From Dichetophora obliterata (taxonomy: Eukaryota; Arthropoda; Insecta; Diptera; Sciomyzidae): 64,000 nucleotides of DNA. Below are positions 53,162 through 64,000 of the stretch, piece by piece. Below the pieces are notes generated by a model. The model worked only from the letters and a program-made list of their open reading frames with translations, was not told where the DNA came from and searched no databases. Location of the stretch: positions 24,174,319-24,238,318 of the forward strand of contig OY986439.1 in assembly GCA_963920525.1 (NCBI GenBank), given 5' to 3'. The position numbers and the translations under genes are program-made. Within the stretch, counting starts at the first letter, position 1, and each line of letters starts with the position of its first letter.

Positions 53162-54893
53162 CAGTGGCGACATGTTGTAACTTCACTATCGAAGCAAACA
53201 TCGAGGCGAAGTTTTCGACCTGGCAGTATGTTGTAATATTTTCGTTCGACAGGCGATTTGGTTTGTTTCGAAGTTATGTTCGAACATTTAACAGCTGCAT
53301 GCAAGCTTTTCTCTGATACTTGGCATGTAAAGAACGTGAATCAATATTTTTACAAATTGTTTTGTTAATAAAATATGGCATTTAAACTTACAATTATAAA
53401 TTGGTTATTTTCAACAAACAACATTGTTTGGTACAACTAAGGGTAACTTAATTTGAACACACAGTTCTAAGGTATATATATACATACTTATACTTATATA
53501 TATATATACTTTTATTAAAGCCATTTTTTTATTATTCCACTAACTTAAAATCATTATTTAACTCTTCTATGTTAAATAAATAGTATATAATAAATAAAAA
53601 CATGCTAAAATGGACAAATATTTCCGTTTATACTTACTTCGCTTCTCGATCACTGCTACTAAAATAGAGTGATATTTTATCGCAAATATCGCCTGTCGAA
53701 AGCGTTACAACATAGGTGCATGCCACACACAGCGGACGCGGACAAATTTGTTGTTGTTTTCGCGGGTACAAGAAAAAACTGGAAATTGAGAGAGATTCTC
53801 ACTCATCAAAAAATTTCCAGGCAACCGACAAAAATGTTCACGGCCCAAAGCTGAAAACAATTTGGACACCGGTTGCATTTTCTTGATGTTTTACGTTTAG
53901 TAGTAATAAAACTGCACTGCAGTAGGAAATGTACTATTTGAATTCATCAGTAATGCGATGTTTGTTGTTTAGTATTGAATTGTACGCTGCTAGTGCTATA
54001 CATGACTTGAATGGTATTTATTTATAAAAAGAAGAAGAATACTTGACGAACATGCAAAATGCAGCCCGGCTAGCTGCAGCAAATGGATTCAACTGAACAG
54101 CCGAATATTATTAGTGATTGTTGTGAATGTAATATCAATGATTTAATATATTGTTTTTTTAGTGATTGTGTATTTTTTAATATTAAAAATATGAACGTTA
54201 AATGTGTATATGATGTTATTTATAAAAATGTATACATTTTTTTACTATATTTTCCATTTATAAACTATTCCACTGCATATATGAAAGTAACACGTCATTG
54301 TATATAGTATTTTTAGTGCTTGTATGTACAGCTGCAGTTGTCTCTTTCACCCTTGTATTTTAGGATAATCGTCAAGAGAGCAGTAAATTTACTGATAGTA
54401 AAACTGATCAAGCTAGTCATACATTACAGCCGCGTAGTTAACAAATAAACTGTTTAAATATACATCTTGTAATATAGTTTAAATCGTTAAAATTTACAAT
54501 ATTCTTAGAGATAAGGTTATGTCTATTAATTGGAGTGAAAATATTACTGAAATGTGCATAAATGAATTTCAAAGCCAACCGGCTTTGTGACATATTCCTA
54601 AAAAATTTTAAATTAAACAACCTATAGAGGGTAGCCGTTTTATTGAATCGATTGCATAAAGGAGCGTTACCTGCACGAAATGGTAGCAAAAACGTAGTAA
54701 ATTCAGCTTCCGCCATTATCGAACAGAAAACTACGTGTAGCATGCCGTGGACAAAACAATGAGAGAGAGGGGAAAAAATGGCGAAAATTCCAATGTTTGA
54801 CGGACAATCAGACACCGTGTGACATGCCCCATACCGACTTTCGATAATTTCGACAACTTCGAAACTTTCGAAGTTATAACATGTTGACACAGG
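53162..54893. mobile_element. Family M1, copy 2, interrupted by a 1.1-kb insertion
   Basis: Direct-oriented copy of 5250-5858, with ends CAGTGGCGACATGTTGTAAC and near-complement. Flanking parts align closely with copy 1 on both sides of the insertion at 53715-54830. Confidence 0.75.
53715..54830. mobile_element. Insertion with GGTGCATGCCACAC ends in M1 copy 2
   Basis: The left end GGTGCATGCCACAC and the complement of GGGGCATGTCACAC face inward. ATA flanks both sides (53712-53714, 54831-54833), and copy 1 of M1 shows the empty site. The minus-strand ORF at 54438-54932 has MAEAEFTTFLLPFRAGNAPL but matches no family I know. The superfamily is unassigned. Confidence 0.65.
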
Positions 54894-55499
54894 TTCGTTA
54901 GTTAGATGTTGCTTAGTTGCAACGTTGGGCAATTATTGGACAAACTTAACAATTTTCTCATGATTGTTTTTTCTGTGCATATAACTCTCACCCATCACAT
55001 GACATCGTAGAGGATATCACATGCTATAAAATGCAAAATGTATGTCTGTTTCACACACTCCTTTATAAATCCCATAAAGAGGCACTCGCATTCTATTTCT
55101 TTCCCACAGAAGATATGATTTTAGGAGATCTCAGAAGATCACATGGAAACCGGACATAATGTTTTTAAGCACTTTTTATATAAACACTTTGAGAACGGCT
55201 GCTGAATGGACACGTTTAAAGCTTCCAAAAAAACGAATAGCTGTTAGATTGCACAACACATTAGGCTACATGATACAAAAAACCACTGGTCAAAAACATG
55301 GAAACAACGGGACTTAGAAGTCTATAAGTACAATCTTGCCTTAAGATAACATCGGACATGTAAAGAAGTATGTTACAAAAACAAAATACGGTACCGTTCA
55401 TGTTTTTAGATATGTTAGCTTGTGTATCAGCCACTTAACTAAGAGAACGATATTTTTTAAGTGATATTATTTTGTTCCTATTTTTTATTTTAATGTCTA
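54894..55499. other. No recognised gene
   Basis: Interior hAT DNA or unrelated sequence. No motif, terminal repeat or RNA gene was identified. Confidence 0.4.
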
Positions 55500-56110
55500 A
55501 AATGAAGTTTGAACAAAATATATTTATATTTATGAAGTCCTCATAAGCCCACAGTAATGAATCCTTCCCGCAAGATAACACCATAAAAGAGGTTGATCCA
55601 ATACTCTTAAAAACCTATAAAATTGGCCACCCTTAAGGATTCAAAATCATATATTTTTAATGATTTTCACTGTTAACTCAAGCCTTCATTTTGTAACTGA
55701 AAAGATTTAAAGGATGATTTGAATCTATTTCTTTTTTATTCCATGCCAGAGTTAACTCATTTTGTGATTTAATTCAATTAATTGAAATCATTTTTGATTT
55801 AAATCAAATGATTTAAATCTTTTTTGATATTTTTTGATTTAAATTAAATAATTGCAATCATTTTAGATGTAAATGAAATGATTTAAATCTTTTCTGATTT
55901 AAATCAAATGAATGCATTCAAAATATAAATCAATATGATTGCTCCGAAATGAATTAAATATCACCTTAAAGCAATCATCAATGATTGCTTTCAGAATTAA
56001 ATCTTATTGATTTAAGGCTTGAATGATTGCAATCAAAAAGTAAATAAATCACACAGATTTAAAAACAAAAATGTTTTAAATCTTTTACAACTGTGCCAAA
56101 AACCCATTAT

Positions 56111-57200
56111 GAAAAGGCCATAAGACAACAACAGGTATTCTGGCGATCGCTTACAAGCACAAATTCTTGAAAACACAAAGTGGATTCGGCGAACTACAAC
56201 AATCATGAAAATGCGGAAATTGTTGTCCCTTAAAATTTACCGGAATTTCGCATTAGCAAACATGATACATACCTCACTTAGAAGTAAAGAGGAAGTTTTT
56301 AAAATTTCAAAAAGCAAACTTTTTAACTTAGCATTAATATTATAACCTCCCATAATCCTTCATCGGCAGGCCTGTTTTGTTTTGCGTCTGGGAAGCCAAT
56401 CACTTTTATTTGCTTAGTTTCCTTTGTTGTGCATGTGTTGTTTTTTTGTGGATGTATTTTCACATGTGACATAGGCTGCGTAGTAGATTTCCATTTCTGC
56501 GCACTTAGGCGTGATCTTACATACATTGTTCTTGATACACGTGAACAAAATGATTTGTGGTTTGACGTTTTCCTTTGTTTTTAGCATGTTCAGTATTTTT
56601 TTATCCATTTTTCCTTGAATGCATTCGAAATTTTTTGTAAATTTTGTTAAAAACGTATCCAATTTCATTAATTTGTTTCAAATCAGATGAATTGTAACTG
56701 AGAATTTGTATGGGAAATGGTTTCTTTTCTCATTTGGCTGAAAGAGCGAAACTTTCATTACATCATTAAGTCAACAAATTGAAAACATTTATGCACATTA
56801 ATATGACGTACATCAAGAACTTTATATCAGCTTATATACTATTATACTACCTGATATACCCAGTATTACTGTGGTCTTTATTATGTACATATTTTTTTTT
56901 TGAGAATTTTATATAAATTTGCCATAAATATGGAGCAAATAAAATTATAGTTCTATTTCAAAACTTTGAGTAAGGTCAGCGTTCAGCTATTTCATAAACA
57001 TTCTAGTACTCGTATATTGCAATGATATTAAAGAAAAAAAAATTTTATTTCTTTATTGCTGTAAAATGCGAAAATAAGTATATATTAAAAATCTGATTTT
57101 AAAAACCAATGGAAAGACAAGTAACTTTTCTGCTATATATATGTGTATATATATATATTAGGGCTGGTCAATTTGTATGGACGAATTTTTTGGTGGTCTG
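56111..57200. other. AT-rich DNA with unrecognised minus-strand ORFs
   Basis: Minus-strand frames at 56668-56414 (MKLDTFLTKFTKNFE..., with spaced Cys residues) and 56526-56323 overlap and may be pieces of one broken gene. I recognise no domain. The rest is non-coding AT-rich DNA with a (TA)n run near 57150. Confidence 0.35.
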
Positions 57201-57204
57201 GCTC

Positions 57205-57441
57205 AGCGAAATTCGTAAAATACATGTAATTTCAAGACTTTTTCTTCACTACAGCATATACAAATTCTGAAAAAAAGCTGTGCGGACTTTCGTAAATAGA
57301 TTTTGTTCTCAATTATAAAATATGAATGTATGAATGTATGTGTATGAATCTATTTACGAAAGTCCGCACAGCTTTTTTTCAGAATTTGTATATGCTGTAG
57401 TGGAGAAAAAGTCTTGAAATTACATGTATTTTACGAATATA
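57205..57441. repeat. Near-perfect long hairpin
   Basis: Arms of about 95 bp (57208-57303 and 57346-57440) are complementary with very few mismatches (one visible, in CTTTTTCTTCAC/CTCCAC) around a loop of about 43 bases rich in ATGTATGA. It ends at the (TA)n run that borders the next element. Confidence 0.85.
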
Positions 57442-57814
57442 TATATATATATCTTTGGCGTTTGGGAATAAGGTCTTAAGTCATAAACTATAGTTTTTCG
57501 TAATGTAAAATTGAAACTTATTTAATTGTTTGCAAATCAGGATAAAATTTGTTTGAAAATGAAATGATGGCAAACAAGCATGGATATGATTTCCTATAGG
57601 AATATTAAGAATTTTTTTAAAATTAATCAGTATTTACCGTTTTTTAGATAACTTAAGTCCTTAGGATCATCCAATTTTTAATCTTTTTAAAAATTTTGCT
57701 TTTTAGTAAGACTTAAGTCAGGAAATAAAACGTTCTTATTTAATTAAAAATAGGAATTGATTTATTCATTTATTCAATAGCTTCAAAAATAATTATATAA
57801 TTGTTATAAAAAAT

Positions 57815-59730
57815 TTAAGTTGTCTCAGGTTCCTCTTCTTCATCTACCAAATCAGGATCATCATTTACAGCGGTGTTGGTAGTTGGTAAATTTGTATAAA
57901 AGCTGTGGAAAACAGGTGGTATCAAGCTAAGAAGAGAGCACAAATCCCGTTTTTTCTCCTCAGATATTGGGACCAAAGTTTTATATTTTGCTTGGAGTGG
58001 ATAATTTTTTAGATTTTTATTTTTTCCTCTCCTAAGGAAACTTAAAATCTTGAAATCTTCGGAATCGTTCAAACTGTTTTTGTAACTCACTAAACCATTC
58101 TTCTTGTATTGGAGCCATTGTGCACTATGCCAAGAGAATCGTTCATTTAAAATATTTTTTTTCCTGCATACAAAAACTGTCTTCAACAAAGCAGCAAAAT
58201 CAAAGAATTCTTCCTGCTTCATTTCGTGTACGTTGAATTTCTTTTTAAGACCTGTTGATCTTACCAACTGATACCAATCATGGGGGTGATAAACTGGTGT
58301 TTTTGTTTTTTTTTTTGTTTTTCAATCATGGAATGATCCACGTCGCATTCCATATGCGTATGTCCCGGAACAAGGAACTTATGGTTAATGGTTAAGTTGG
58401 GGAACTTTAACTGAGCCATTAAAAACATTGCCGCCACGTGACAGTTTTTGTTTTGTCCCCCACATGTGTCTGAGTAAAATGTCACTTCAGAAACGCTAGC
58501 AGGTAGGTTCTTCAAATGAGCATACAAGCAGGACGCTATTTTGTTCCCCCCTCTAGCTGCTAGAGCTTCATGCCACATATAGTGTGTTGACTCTCCTGTA
58601 GCATTATCGTGAACTGTTAGGTTATAGGTCCACAACTGCCTTTTATAAAATGCTACCGACGATACAACAAATGGGGTTGGCAGGCATTGCTGTAGATCAA
58701 AACTGAAGCATTTTTTTAGAACGTTGTCTTGTGCCGCAAGCTTATCTGCTTTTTTGGCATCATACGCTGCAGTAGCCTGCTCTTGGTGGATTTGAAGGTC
58801 GTTTTCTGCTTCTTGTTTTTTTTCTTGGGTGGCAGCAACTTCAACGCGCATGTGAAGGGTGTCGCACTTAAAACAAGTGTCTACTTTTGGTTTTTTAAAG
58901 GAGAGTTTTAAATGATGAAATTCCCTCTCATAAATTGAACGGCTAACAATATTCTCTCGTCCTTCTTTGTATAAGTCGTACATAATTCGCAAATTTAAAT
59001 AAGAAGGTAAAAATTTCTTGTCGTTTGTACGTCTGGTGTAATGACTTTCGTAGCTTGGAAATGATGTTATGTGACCCCGTACCTCATTAAGTTCCTCCTG
59101 AGACTTTTTGTTTTTTGAAGACTTTTTTCCTCTTTGATCCTCCTTAGTAATGCCGGATGTGTGAAGCATTTTATTTTTAATGGCATTGGATATAAACCTT
59201 TCTGTTTCGTCTAAAGTTCTACTGAAACAACCCTTGCATACAGAAACTTTAGTGCCATTTACATCTAGGGAATATTCGTAGGTTACTTTTCTACTTTTTA
59301 AACTGTCAGCTTTTCTTTTGCGAGTAACCTCTTTTTCTACAGCATTTATGTGGTTTGCAATGAAAGTAACCCTTTTATCGTGATTCCCAAGCGACCAGTA
59401 TTCATCAAAAATACTTTTCCTAATTTCTTCTTGAAGAAAAGAATTACATTTTTTCCTGCACTGTTTTAAATTTTGTAATTGCCTTGCCTTAATAACTTTT
59501 CCGCTTACAGTTACATAACTTTTGCCGCTATGAATTTTTTGAGTTCTTTCTTTCCTTATGCGCCTGGAATACTTCTTACCATTACTTCCCATATTATTAA
59601 CTGCTACGTCCACACTAACTTGAGCGGATGGACTAGTTGTAACCGCATTTATTTCGCTTGAACTGGTTTCTTCTTCTGGGAAAAAATCATTATCCATAAC
59701 GCTGTCATCGGAATCGAAAATGTTTGACAT
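57815..59730 (-). pseudogene. DUF7869-like putative transposase, one frameshift
   Basis: The ATG at 59730 opens 489 residues: an acidic N-terminus, a basic patch at 51-70, and Cys pairs C91/C95, C165/C168 (VCKGC) and C286/C289 (CFKC) suggesting zinc binding. An acidic-site core follows: FSFDLQ (D345), FYSDTCGGQNKN (D421) and VPGHTHMECDVDHSMIE (H457, H459, D463, D465, E470). This is the pattern I associate with DUF7869 proteins of arthropods and cnidarians, plausibly an RNase H-like nuclease fold. A one-base change in the A11 tract at 58306-58316 shifts the frame. The other frame continues VYHPHDWYQLVRSTGLKKKF to 57815 with an acidic tail. It would be about 640 residues in total. The break might be a homopolymer sequencing error. 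Confidence 0.78.
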
Positions 59731-60358
59731 AGCCGAAAATAGCGATAGAACTCGCGAAGACTCAGGTGAAGCTGTATTTTCAGCAACAGAAGCAAATTGA
59801 GCGTTTCTTTATAAAAAGTTTATTAAATTATTAAATCATATTACAGGCTATTATAATACATAGAACACTTACTGTGGTTTATTTAATTGTAAACTGTTAT
59901 TTAATAATGTGCACACAATTCAAAGAAATACAAATTCATTCGTTCAATTGAATATAGTGATTCATACATATGAAGAATAAACGCTAGGTTACTAGATTAT
60001 AGTTTATTTTTTTGAGTGGTTTTTGATATAGTGGCAGGGAATAATTTTAAAGAATAATGATGTGATTATACGTATATCAAAATGAGATAGCAACATTTGT
60101 TTATTCCGTTCCGTATAAAAGATGTAAGTTGACTTAAGTCATTAGAGGAATATTAAATGCTTCAAAAGCATTGCTCACAAAGACTTAAGTCAACTTAAGA
60201 CCTTAATACCAAACGAATTATGAAATTTTTTGACTTAGTGCCTAAAGACCAAATGATTACGATTGGATGCAGTTGTGCTAGATTTAAATTATTGATACCA
60301 AACGAAAGAGAAAAAAAAATTGAGTTAAACCCAATCAAAAACTCAAAATGCATTTTTT
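59731..60358. other. 5' flank of the DUF7869-like gene
   Basis: The region between gene start and right terminal repeat is non-coding, with two exact GACTTAAGTC palindromes and two ACCAAACGAA repeats. These are candidate transposase binding sites or promoter elements. Confidence 0.5.
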
Positions 60359-60384
60359 TGACTTAAGACCTTATTCCCAAACGT

Positions 60385-61834
60385 GAAAAATATATAGTAT
60401 AATAGTATAATATAATATATATATATACAATCTTAGTTAATTACTTTGTGATCTATACAATCGCAAAAAAGTGACAATTTCAAAACTAAGTTTTGTAGAA
60501 TGCACATTCGCACTGTATATATAATTGGAAATTCAAAAATATTCAGTCAGACACAACAACAAATTTTCTTTATAGTAAAGGCTTCGAAGCAACCTCCCTC
60601 TTCTTTAACGAAACCAGAATATATTATTTTCATGTTGTTTTGCCTATTAATTTGATTTTAAGGAATGAAATGCATAAAAATGCGTTTTATTTATATGTCG
60701 CTTTGGGCTCACTTTTGATTTAGTTCAAAGTAGACAACCGAAGTTGCCAGTTCAGTGACGTGAGCTTGACAGTTATTTCGTCAAATTGTTTATCGTGAAC
60801 TGTAGGCTAAAGTGGCAAAATGTTTTACTTGTTGAATATAATATATGAAGGATATAAGAATTTCGACGAAACTCATCGAGGTAGATTTACACAATGCTCT
60901 ATTTGATGTGTGATTGGTACTTAATTCGGTGACTTCATTTTTAAAAAAGACAAAAAAAAAAGTCAAAATATTATGTTTCAAATATTCAAACAATGTCGAA
61001 AACGTCGCTTTTTTCTTAAATTTGCTGGTGAAATAAACATGATTGAGCTTGAAAGAAGTGATAAAATTATATGTACAGAAATTTGAAAACTAAAACCAGA
61101 CAAAAATATTGTTATCACTTGATTTTTGTGAACTAAGGTCATATTTATAAGCATATTTCGTTTGAATTAAATCAATATTTAGCGGCAGCTTAATATGATA
61201 TTTGAAAAAATTTAGGAATAAAAAACCATTATATGTATAAGGATAAAGCCTTTAGCGAACTATAACACAAAATTTATAAAAAAATTTTATACAGTGATCC
61301 ACAGAAATGTATCTTAGTGAAAAACTAAGTTTGCAATTTCATAAGAAATGATTATTGAGGAGAAAAAATATATCAAAAAACTTCATCTGAATTTTCAGCA
61401 CAACTAAAAATTTGCAATATTATGATAAACTTAACGCAACAAAAGTCTACATATAAGGAATTGTGCATATCATTTCAAAGCAAGCATTATTAAAAAAAAA
61501 AAAATCAATAACTGCAAATGTTTTGCACTTTGAATTATATAACAAACTATTAACTTTAATTAACAGCCAGAACACGCTTTTTCTTCAACTCGGAATGTAA
61601 TTCGAAATAAATCGGAATATTTTTATTTTTTCTTAATTTTTTATTTATACAATTTTTTGAAGGCAAATAATGCATATGAATAATCAAATGAACCAGTTTA
61701 ATATAATATTTTAGAAAAAATATTTACTTATTGAAAATTAAGATGTAAAATTCTTATGTGAGATGAAAATAGGCAGTTTGCGTTGGATTGAAAACTGGAC
61801 TTACGTAAAAGTATAAAGCAAAGAAACAAATTTT
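60385..61834. other. AT-rich DNA, no gene seen
   Basis: Short ORFs only (for example 60790-60993, minus strand) without recognisable motifs. No terminal repeats found. Confidence 0.45.
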
Positions 61835-62760
61835 TAGGATCCACCTTTGTGTTAAGAAAACATTTTGAAATTCTTACACCAGATTTGAAACCAGCAACCA
61901 CAGCATCTACAAAGAGTATAAAAAATTTTTTATTGAAAATTCAGGGTCCACCGTATGTCAAAATTTTTTTTATTGTATCATAAGATTTGAAATCAGCAAC
62001 CCTATAAAACTGCCGTCACATACACAAAGAGCATAGAGTAAAAAAAAACATTTTTGGGGTCCACCCTAGTGATAAAAAACTTTTTTAAATTCTAACATCA
62101 GATTCGAAATCAGCGACCAGCGCTTCTACAAAGAGTATCAAGCCAAAAGGCACATTTTTAGCACCCTAGTGGCAAAACAATTTTAAATTCTAACATCAGA
62201 TTCGAGATCAGCGACCCTTTAATACTACCAGCACATACACAAAAATTATAAAGCAATAAACACATTTGTTGGGTCCACCCTAGTCTCAAAAAAACTTTTT
62301 GAAATTCTAATATCAGATTCGAAATCAGCAACCCTTTGTACTGCTAGCACATACACAAAGAGTATAAAACGAAAAAACACATTTTTAGGGCCCACCCTAG
62401 TGTACAAAAATTTTTTAAATTCTAACATAAGATTCGAAATTAGTGACCAGCGCATCTTCAAAGAGTATAAAAACATTTTTTAGGGTCCACCCTAATGTCA
62501 CAAGATTTTTTAAATTTTAATATAAGATTCAAAATCAGCGACCCCTTAATATTGCCAGCACATACACAAAGAGCGTAAAGCAAAAAATACATTTTTAGGG
62601 TTCACCCTAGTGCAAAAAACTTTTTTGAAACTCTAACATCAGATTCGAAATCTGCGCATCTACAAAGAGTATTAAGCCAAAAAACACATTTTTAGGTTCC
62701 ACTCTGGTGGCAAAAAAATTTTGAATTCTAACATCAGATTCGAAATCAGCGACCCCTTAA
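61835..62760. repeat. Tandem repeat array, GGGTCCACCCTAGTG type
   Basis: Nine diverged units of 93-118 bp start near 61839, 61947, 62057, 62167, 62270, 62388, 62481, 62598 and 62694. Each has GGGTCCACCCTAGTG, TTAAATTCTAACATCAGATT, CGAAATCAGCGACC and usually CACATACACAAAGAGTATAA. It shares GATTCGAAATCAGCGACC with the repeats at 6840-7160. Short ORFs across it are not genes. Confidence 0.88.
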
Positions 62761-64000
62761 TGCTAGTGTCCGACAGAATATTCGGAAAAATATTTACAAT
62801 GCGTTGTACAGAACAAAAATTATGAATTCATCTATAATTTGATTTACCGTGTTAACGCAAAACAATTTGATTAATTTTCTGCTTTCGATACTATCATTTT
62901 CGATAGTACCATCTCTACTGCAATTAATATTAAAGTTTTATATGTACTGAAGCCAAAAATTGATAATTAAACTTCCGAACGAATTCTGTGTGTGTGGAAC
63001 ATAGGAAAAGAAAACGAAATATTTCTATTTTTATAATACTAAACCTTTTAAGAAAAAAAAAAAAGTATAGCAGTGAGGGGAAGCGAAAACCTATATGTAT
63101 ATAAAATATGTAACTCAAAAAATGCAATATTTTAGTTAAGTTCATAGAAATACTTGTCATAGATCAATTTTAATTGTGTGAACGATAACGATATCTTATT
63201 TACTTTTCGCGATAAAGGAAAATGTGTTGCTCAATAGTTCAGTACCACAGCAAATTTTTTTGATGCAAATGTGACATGCATTCTTACGTACACTGCTTCC
63301 AGAACACATTCTATGTATCAAACTGTGCTTCTTTTTAGCCTTATAAAGAAGTTCTTTCAAGTGATATTTTTATAAAATCCTTCTGGAAGACATTCAAATG
63401 GCATTTCAATTCAATTAAAGTACAAAAATTATATATAATTTTATATATGTTTTAGATATTTTCCGTGGGATTTTTGAAACATCCCATGAAATCCAACAAC
63501 TTACTACTTTGAAAATCTTTGAAATGCTTTGAAAATCGGGAAAAAGGATAATTTACGTGTAATTTTTTTAAACCCCCACAAAACCCAAACACTTTTCATT
63601 TCCAACACCAAAATCACTAGTCTAGAATGTCGAGAAAAGGGATATTTCCCAGGGATTTTTTAACCCCCAAACCACAGAAACCATTCCACTACTAGAGAAG
63701 ATTAAGGAAAGCATTCCTCCCAATGGCATGCGTATGTTAAAAGAATGCCTTCTTGGTATGAAAGTGGCAGGGATGGAATTCAAGGATGGACTTTTCCCTC
63801 CTCTTTAGCTTCTTTTGGAAGCAGTTTTTTTGCTGGGACGCTGAGAATAAAAAAAACTTAAAATACGTTTACTGAAAATCGATTTCTTTGAGTAAACTTC
63901 TTTGAATAAAAAGATCGATATATAGCTTTAAAAAATATGTTTTATTACCCAAGGAAATAAAACCACACCAAACATTGCGTTTTTCAAGTTTTATTGGCAG
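62761..64000. other. AT-rich DNA, no gene seen
   Basis: Nothing recognised. Phrases near 63470-63720 such as GGGATTTTTGAAACATCCC and GAAAGCATTCCTCCC recall the GAAACATTCC repeats near 32040-32190 but do not form a defined element. Confidence 0.4.

Larger units (their letters stand above)
47690..56110 (+). mobile_element. Decayed BED-finger hAT with long inverted arms, split by later insertions
   Basis: Arms of about 450 bp, 47800-48146 plus 49877-49990 (left) and 55500-56010 (right), are inverted copies rich in TGATTTAAATCA-like palindromes. The left arm is split by a Helitron. A hAT transposase relic (50705-52780) lies between. An M1 copy (53162-54893) is also nested. The exact outer ends were not resolved; the right end may be near ...TTTACAACTGTG at 56095. 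About 4.9 kb remain when insertions are removed. Confidence 0.6.
57454..60384 (-). mobile_element. Unclassified DNA transposon with DUF7869-like gene
   Basis: Perfect 25-bp terminal inverted repeats begin CGTTTGGGAATAAGG and end GTCTTAAGTCA, at 57459-57483 and their complement at 60359-60383. GACTTAAGTC palindromes occur inside both ends (57710-57719, 60131-60140, 60182-60191), with ACCAAACG repeats near the right end. The single gene runs on the minus strand. Flanks are TA-rich, so the target duplication cannot be read. I know no named superfamily with these ends. Confidence 0.75.

Noticed and set aside
61835..62760. CRISPR-like regular repeats
   Set aside because: Units are diverged along their length with no alternating unique spacers, in a eukaryotic context.

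Overview
The window reads as a transposon-dominated stretch of a higher-fly (brachyceran dipteran) genome, possibly a tephritid. The only recognisable cellular gene is an uninterrupted ribosomal protein P2 (RpLP2) ORF whose protein has the fly P2 architecture. The mobile elements also fit an insect: DD41D (rosa-like) and DD34D mariners, Tc1, hAT, a P-like element, Harbinger-like elements, Helitrons and CR1/Jockey-like LINEs. The DNA is strongly AT-rich. I see no rRNA, CRISPR array, prokaryotic gene or virus. The species call is inference.

Layout. 1-2527: AT-rich DNA with a tRNA-like relic and the N-terminal piece of a decayed mariner. 2528-13338: a 10.8-kb segment with CAAGGTTGCCAG ends and a near-perfect 8-bp target duplication. 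It carries RpLP2, which has retrocopy hallmarks, plus a Tc1, several MITEs, a Helitron-like repeat and a hAT nested in a TTA-flanked element. 13347-14330: another mariner piece and a MITE. 14330-18800: a nearly full-length CR1-like LINE. 20620-31201: a giant palindrome of two inverted copies of one nested transposon. Each arm carries its own later insertions, and the other arm keeps the matching empty sites. 31205-37172: a possible Helitron shell holding a tRNA-Asp-like sequence, two adjacent Tc1 elements and a DD41D mariner nested in one of them. 37333-40475: MITEs and inverted repeats. 40476-43565 and 45064-47360: two decayed LINEs on the minus strand, the second split by a DD41D mariner. 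47690-56110: a decayed BED-finger hAT with long inverted arms, split by a satellite-bearing Helitron and other MITEs. 57454-60384: an element with strong terminal inverted repeats around an uncharacterised DUF7869-like gene. 61835-62760: a tandem repeat sharing a motif with repeats near 6.9 kb.

How the parts relate. This is not an operon-like locus but a stack of insertions whose order can be read from target duplications and empty sites. Two elements are the best candidates for little-described systems. One has GACTTAAGTC subterminal palindromes and a DUF7869-like gene. The other has CCCTGCAG ends, ACTAGT-rich subterminal DNA and a four-exon DUF4806-like gene with one nonsense codon. All family names rest on motif recognition by eye, without searches.
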